From Capsicum annuum (taxonomy: Eukaryota > Streptophyta > Magnoliopsida > Solanales > Solanaceae): a DNA stretch of 64,000 bases. The stretch lies in the NCBI RefSeq assembly GCF_002878395.1, contig NC_061118.1, forward strand, positions 129,532,726-129,596,725, in the 5' to 3' direction. A program made the position numbers and the translations under genes. This document shows, in pieces, positions 57,620 to 64,000 of the stretch. The stretch's first letter is position 1, and the number at the start of each line of letters is the position of its first letter. The notes under the pieces are model-generated. The model was not told the origin of the DNA, did no database searches, and saw only the letters and a list, made by a program, of their open reading frames with translations.

Positions 57620-59751
57620 TCACAAGTGATCCCAAGCTAACCCTTCTACTGGCATACTTACAAGTAACTGACTAAAATACATAAATTTGAATAAAATTAG
57701 CAGAAACATAAAAACACTTCTGAACTGGGTCAATTCAAATCTGAATTTATAAGATTACAACTATGTTGTTACAAACCAAACTGAAATGGAATACATCAAC
57801 ACTACTGACTTTCTATGAAGCCTCTACTAGTACTGACTATAGGTAGCCGGGTCATGACTCCCAACTATCCCAACTCAGTACGACTGAATAAAGAAAATAC
57901 AATACTTTTCGAACAGTATAACTGACTCGAGCCCTTGAATCAAAAGGACTCATCACCTGCTGACTAGATGCTGCGAACTGACTGAATATGGTGTATGTGC
58001 TAAAACTTATACCTACATTATGAGACAATGTAGTACATAGACATATATGTGGATCAGTACTTTAAGGATGTACTGAGTATATGGGGGTGTATGCAATAGT
58101 TAAACAATATCATCAATCTTTATAGAAATCATGCATACTGATATAAATAACTCACATAGGTTGAGCAAAAACTGAAATCTAAATCTCATGAATCATGAAT
58201 ATGGAAGCATGTTGTATAAATCTCGTGAGTCATTACAGTTTATTCTAAATTCTGGATCCTCTTCTTGTTCTCAAATCTTGTCAACTGGATGAAATCTTTA
58301 AATAATAACTTTCAGGACATACACTTTAATCTTATGAAAATAAGGGACTTCTTTTGAAACTAAAGAATTATAGCACTTTAGGAAATTTAGGACTTGGGAC
58401 TCAAAGACTGTAATACTTTTAGAGACTTTGGGAACTAAAAAATTGAAATCTTAAAATACTAAATTTCAAATGAATTACTAAGGCTTTAAATCTATAAACT
58501 ATTTTAAAGAGTAGAGGTCTTCTTTTGGGAGCTTCTTCTAACCGACATAAACTATGTGAGCCACATGGAGTCCAACATCTTGCCCACATTGGGGAGAGCT
58601 ATTCTACCCTTGCCAACAAAATAGAACCTTCACTTTAGTGATCACAATCTCTGCCTTAGGCCTATAATCTCAATCCTCTAGTGGCACGTAGTTTTAGGGT
58701 ATGAGACCTTGGAATCATACCTAACTCAGTGCTAAATATTACTTCCTAACTTAGGCTCAGAAATATTAGGAAATCCACCTTAAAATAACTCAAGGGTCTA
58801 TATGAAGACCAAATTATGCTTATCTTTACTTTAAATCATAGGTAGTGTGGAATCCTATCTAAACTCAATATCAAAACATCAATGTTGAGTCAATCTTGGT
58901 AGGCACTTTGCTAAAGGAAAACTTAAGATCATAACATTCTCAAAACCAAATTCATTCTTGATATGGATATAATAATTCAAAACTTTTAAGAACATGGTCT
59001 TGAAATCTCAATACACTTCTTGAAACACTTTGGATAGTATCAACAATTCATTCTTGGACTTTAAACATGTAATAAAACTCAAGTAATTTCAACTTTCAAA
59101 ATAGGTAGTAAATCATGACTTCAACTTAGAGACACTCAAAACCTCAATCATGGTAGGAATTACAATTCATAACATAAATTCTCAATTTACAATGTAAATA
59201 GGTCAAATATCATGCAATTCAAAACTTGATCAATTCATAATCTGATAAACTTAAAATATAGAAAAACTAGGCATAATTCAACTTGAAAATATGAAATTGT
59301 TTAAGAAAAAACAAAACTTTGGGCACAAAAATAAAAGGATTGTTCTTGTTTGAACCCCACATACCTTAATAGACTTGGTTGGACGTAGAGAATTTGACTT
59401 TAAAATGCTAGGAGATGATCTTGAATGCTTTCTTGATATTCTTGAATTGTGAAAAGATTGGACTTGTAAGCTTGATTGAAAGAATTCTTGTGAAGAACTT
59501 TGAATTTGGAACTTAACTTTTTGATTCTTGAGATGGCGCTTGGATTTTGTTCTTAGGAAGAAGGGAAGGGTTTTGATTTGTTTACTGAATTCTTAGGGTT
59601 AAGAGAGAGGAGCTTATGTGATTAATATATCATAGAAACATTTAGGAGTGATTAGGGACGGCTTAAGGGTGTCAAATGACTTAGTTACCCTCGAAATAAC
59701 TCAAAAACAAAATGTCCAGGTCGTTGTGCCATGGGGTTTGTGTTGTACAAG

Positions 59752-59840
59752 CTATGGCAAACTTTAAGGTTTGTGTCGCACTCCCTATGGCACACTTTAC
59801 AGTTTGCATTGCAATCCCTATGGCAAACCCTTTCTAGTGA
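59752..59840. repeat. 33-bp tandem repeat in the G U3 box
   Basis: CTATGGCA[AC]ACTTT begins at 59752, 59785 and 59818, a 33-bp period, with GTTTG-type linkers. It creates an apparent 11-residue protein repeat on both strands, which I regard as incidental. It lies in the position of the GC-rich U3 box of the other LTRs. Confidence 0.75.
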
Positions 59841-60232
59841 ACATTTGGGATTTCTTAGGCGACGCACACCCCTTTGCAAAGCCATAACTTTTCGGTCTGG
59901 TATCAAATTTTGGCGAAATTGGTATTGTTGGAAAGATAATTCAATTATCTACAATTTGGTGGGTTTTTAGATGAAAAATACCATCTATATAAAAATTTAT
60001 ACATATTTAAATTCGACCCTTATAGAATCAAATATCAAATGTTGGACAAATCAAATGATCTTAGCTCAACTTGGCTCTAAGTGATTCCTATGAACATTTT
60101 TAACTTCAAGAGCACTTCAAACATGAGGGTAAATATCATGAAACTTATATTCACATGGGAGTCACTAGTATTATAGCCTATACATGTAAGAATGATGTTT
60201 CATAGACTAGCCCAAAAATATGGGGTCTTACA

Positions 60233-63200
60233 TTATCTCCCCTTGGGAACATTCATCCTCGAATGATGGGTAGGAACTTATTAAGACATTAAGTATGGAA
60301 TAATGTGTCTTCTAACAAAGAATATAGCTAAGCTGAAACTTTGAAAATTCTATCATGAAGCTGAGTTCTAAGCTAACTTGACTTACTGAACATCAAAAAC
60401 TGATTCATGCTAGGAGTTTAGAACTCACTTGAGATTTCCATGATACAATCATTAATATAGAACTGTGAAGTGATAAATTATTCAGGCACGAATCATGAGA
60501 CAACGAAACTAAGATTGTACAAGGGGTGCTACACTATCAGAGCTGGTATACTTAGAAAACTGAGGTTATGCTTTGACCACTTACGAAATGAGTCATGACT
60601 AAATAGCTGAATCTTAAACATGATGCTTGGACTAAACTGAATTTGCAACTTGCATGGGCATGAATAAATTACCTCAAGAATAGGGAAGATAGAAAAACCT
60701 TGGGAACTTGTCCATCTGATTACTATACTAAATTGTTGGCTATACGGACTAAATTATACTGAAAGCTTATACTCAACTGAAATATTTCTTCAGCACTCTT
60801 AGCAAGAAGTTATAATAACATTAGGTAAAATAAGAATCTTGGGTATAATCTGAGTGAGATATCTGAAGAAGGAATTCTCAGTATAGCTATAACTTTGTAA
60901 CATAGAACATAGGCTTCTTAAACATAAACTAGTTTAGAATTTCTAGGCCTTAGACAATGCAACTGCTAGTTTTTTAAGCTCAGAAACACTTCTCAAATAC
61001 TCTTTTCAACTACACTTTCTCCCCTTTAATACTATGCTCACACAGGTTCATATAAGTTCATATACAAATATTTGATCTAAACTAAATTCTCTCACCATGT
61101 TCAAGCCTAACTTGAATCATAACATACTACACATAACATTATAACACTAGTATGAACCATGAATTCAATACCCCAAGCATTTTCACAACTTTTCCTCTCT
61201 AAAATGATTCTTCTTATCATTTCAATGACTAACTATAAACTCTTACTATGGATTCACTAGCATATATTACATTCCTTCACTTACATCCCAACACGACATT
61301 CAAGACTCCCATTATAACCACATGTGACCTTCAAGGAAAACGCCCATAAAGGCTTACTCCTCCTAGTCTCTAAACCTCTATCAACAACAACATTCTTGCA
61401 CTATTCTAAAGAATATACATACAAATTTTCAACTAACCATGACATGCATTAGAGACTTGGCCTTAATCTTACTTCACACTTATAGCCTTATCTAAAATGG
61501 GCATACAATGATCTTTTCTCAACAATAAACATTTATCCTCTCCCATCTAAACAACTGTTCATCATCACTATCTTAATGTAGGAAGAGGTCACAGAAGGTC
61601 TAACACATAAAGACCTATAGCACGGAAGAATACTATTCATAACTTTAACATTTAGTTGAGGCCTAAGAAATAGAACGTCAAAGGTATAGATTCGTTAAAG
61701 AGATCTAAACTGAGGGCATACATGATATAAACTAGATTTCACTAGGATCATGAGTTTTTAAGAACAGATCATACTCTAGAACATGAGTTCATATTTATCA
61801 TGAGCGGTTCAACATAAGATTGGAGTTCATAGATTTCTAAGGAATGGCCCGAATCATAGACTGAAGTTGTTACTTACTAAAAACCGATAATGGATTTGAG
61901 TACACATAAAGTGTATAAGCATGTGCCTTTGGAATGGATCTATCACGCATGACATGAATCTGATATGATAAAGATTGAAATCCAATGAATACTCTAGAGT
62001 AAGAAAGGATCAGTATCTCATCGCAACTCTTGTTGACATATAATACAATCTAACTCTCAAAACTTGGTTTAGTTCTTCACTCTACCATCTCCCCCTTAGA
62101 TCAAAGATGACATTCTAAGTCTATGAACCCTTTACTAACTCTAATCTAAACTGTAATCCCTTTACTCTAGAGTTTAGGGCATAATAATACCCATAAATAA
62201 TAAACTTACCCCGAAAGACTACACCTTAAAGTGTAAAACCCACTGCTAATCCTTCATTCTAAGATACAACCCTATTTTTCTATGTCCCCAATATTCATCA
62301 TCTAATAACTTGAGCATTTACTAACTTAGAATCTTTAGGAGTATCACCATACTATGAGTTCACACCAACTAGTTCTTCAACTATACTTTCTATTAGCTCA
62401 ATCTTCAAAAAATTCAAATTAGGTTCCAACACTTAACACAGATATCTTCAACCATTAATGAACCATACTATTTCCATCATAGCCTATATCTCTAGACCAT
62501 GAGAATCAAAACCATAACAAAAGGCTCAACACTATCAGTCAAAACTCCTTACTTGGATATTTAGAGAACCATATACCATCTAACTAGTCTTTCTCCACCT
62601 AGCAACTTAACGATACTACTAGCCACACACAATATGTCATAATCCTCGAAAATAATGCAGCCCCATATTACCTTGGGCATATTTCTACATCATTCACACA
62701 ACATCATACTTAATCTCAAATCAATAAAATTACATTCTTGCATTAACTATTTCAAGTCTATTGGTTCACCTCCATATAGCTAGCATCACCAACCAAGCAA
62801 TCGTTATTTCCACCTTGATGATTATCTACTATTCAAACTTAGTGTCTACTGCTAGGAATGATTAACAATAAAACCTCATATACTATTCTCACTTGGAACC
62901 CATAAAATAAAGCATCAAGAAACACTAGCCCACTAGAATTTTATAACCATAATAATTGATTAATAATCATATGACCTATCTTATTTACAATCCATCAACA
63001 CATCCTCCTTCTACACATTATTAATATCTACCCTTCTATACACCTAACTTCTTTCATGGAACTATAAGTTTCAATTAAACTTTCTTTTTGGAAACTTCAA
63101 GGAAGCCTAAATTAACAACACTTAACTACCAAATACTTTCATCAATAACCTATACTTTTCTTACACAACAAACACCGCCAATAACTCTTTTCATACTTTA

Positions 63201-64000
63201 AGCAACCAATAATTCACCTTAACTAATAACTCCTTCTCTACCTTCTATTTAAATTAACATATAAGGACATACCACTTCATTACTAACTCAATCATATGCA
63301 AAAAGATTTGGCTATACATATATTCAATAAATCTCACTTACCACCCTTCTTGTTAATATACCTTTAAACCCAAACTTCCAACCAACACATAGACAACAAG
63401 ATAAACAACAAGTTGCTAGTGAATCAAAATAGGCCTCACACGACTTCACTAGACTTTGATTTTGTATTTTTGAGCAAGAAAATGAGGTGACTAACAAAGA
63501 AACTATGCTAGTGAATCGAAAGAGCCCCACACATCTTCACTAGACTTTGATTTTCAACAACACAATGATAAAGAGATTACAAGATATAGAAACTTGTCAT
63601 GTAACATTTAATGATCTAAGAATATCCATCTTACTCTTTCTTAACTGAATGGCCCATAAGAATAAGGGCAAAACTTTAAACTCAAGGGGCTTATAAAACA
63701 CTAGAAGGCTTCTCTTAAGACGCTTCATGAGACTTTTAAAACTTCTTGCTAGCAAGTCTAAGAGCATCATTAGGGAAGGAAATGGAACTTGATGATCATG
63801 CTATCTCAAGAATAATACATAGGTAGGGAAATATAGATTTACATTAAGAATTCTGAGGAAGAATCTGAAAGCACCTTCGACTTGCGCTTAGGGCACGACT
63901 TTTATGAACATGAATAAAGCACTTCAATCTTCAGAACTCAAAAGCATTGATGGGATACTCTCTAGCTCGCCTACAGTCCCATAACTATCTATGGAGACTG
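60233..64000 (-). repeat. Internal region of element G (noncoding, incomplete)
   Basis: It begins TTATCTCCCCTTGGGAACA, the polypurine tract in antisense. A/T-rich noncoding sequence follows, with the longest frame under 70 codons. No zinc knuckle, RT or integrase motif was found on either strand. The primer site should lie a few hundred bases beyond the window. Confidence 0.65.

Larger units (their letters stand above)
57550..60232 (-). repeat. 3' LTR of element G
   Basis: The LTR is 2683 bp, from TGTTACACCCC to GGGTCTTACA. The donor-like AAGGTATGT lies at 59367-59359. The shared core is much degraded (near 58560-58640). It holds two tandem repeats, at 57574-57619 and 59752-59840. Confidence 0.8.
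57550..64000 (-). mobile_element. Element G: non-autonomous LTR element, incomplete at window edge
   Basis: The 3' LTR (57550-60232) and 3.77 kb of internal region run to the window edge. No gag or pol is seen. The internal region aligns loosely with E (for example 63860-64000 with 47860-47990) but is longer. The window ends about where the E units have their acceptor-like site. G is younger than the E array it interrupts. Confidence 0.7.

Noticed and set aside
59685..59970. Overlapping frames on both strands with an 11-residue repeat
   Set aside because: The protein repeat is a by-product of a 33-bp DNA tandem repeat in an LTR U3 box; no start context or homology.
1..64000. Host protein gene, tRNA, rRNA or organelle insert
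   Set aside because: I found no exon-intron gene with recognisable protein, no cloverleaf and no rRNA core motif. tRNA-like words are primer-binding sites only.

Overview
The window is nuclear plant DNA made almost entirely of LTR retrotransposons and their debris. I see no intact host gene, tRNA, rRNA or CRISPR array. The Ty3/gypsy elements are chromoviruses of the Tekay/Del type: gag with two CCHC knuckles, then PR-RT-RNaseH-IN and a C-terminal chromodomain, primed by initiator tRNA-Met. The domain set points to a flowering plant. A Solanaceae source (tomato, potato or pepper relatives) is my guess from family memory and cannot be proven here. All coding copies carry stops, frameshifts or deletions.

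Layout. 1-1105: fragment of a non-chromovirus LTR, plus strand. 1120-4589: element A, minus, truncated (PR-gag-5' LTR). 4590-5351 and 5346-5981: LTR piece fused to the integrase of element D, plus. 5982-16159: element B, minus, nearly full length, inserted inside the D integrase with a recognisable 5-bp target duplication. 16160-16572: the rest of the D integrase and chromodomain. 16573-16817: D-type LTR fragment. 16818-26096: element C, minus, complete internal region but a truncated outer LTR. 26097-28026: D-type LTR, plus. 28027-32363: two LTRs of an Athila/Tat-like family facing each other as a large inverted repeat. 32705-33290: wrecked integrase of yet another gypsy lineage. 33545-34365: foldback (MITE-like) element. 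34722-57549: tandem array of a non-autonomous, non-coding element E (LTR-int-LTR-int-LTR-int), minus. 37415-45938: chromovirus F inserted 7 bp inside the first E unit with an exact 5-bp duplication. 57550-64000: non-autonomous element G, inserted into the last E unit and running off the window.

How the parts relate. The coding elements (A, B, C, F) and the non-coding ones (E, G) share LTR termini (TG...TTACA), the tRNA-Met primer site where visible, a polypurine tract, a conserved LTR core and a similar LTR order: a GC-rich family-specific U3 box, a TATA-like site in some copies, a leader, then a splice-donor-like AAGGTATGT. This fits E and G being mobilised in trans by the coding elements (inference).

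The most interesting signal is a predicted leader intron. A splice-donor-like site is found in all eleven minus-strand LTR copies long enough to contain it. In the four gag-bearing elements a matching acceptor lies 3 nt before the gag start codon. Splicing would remove the primer-binding site, giving a gag mRNA distinct from the genomic RNA. I found no report of this from memory; it needs RNA evidence.
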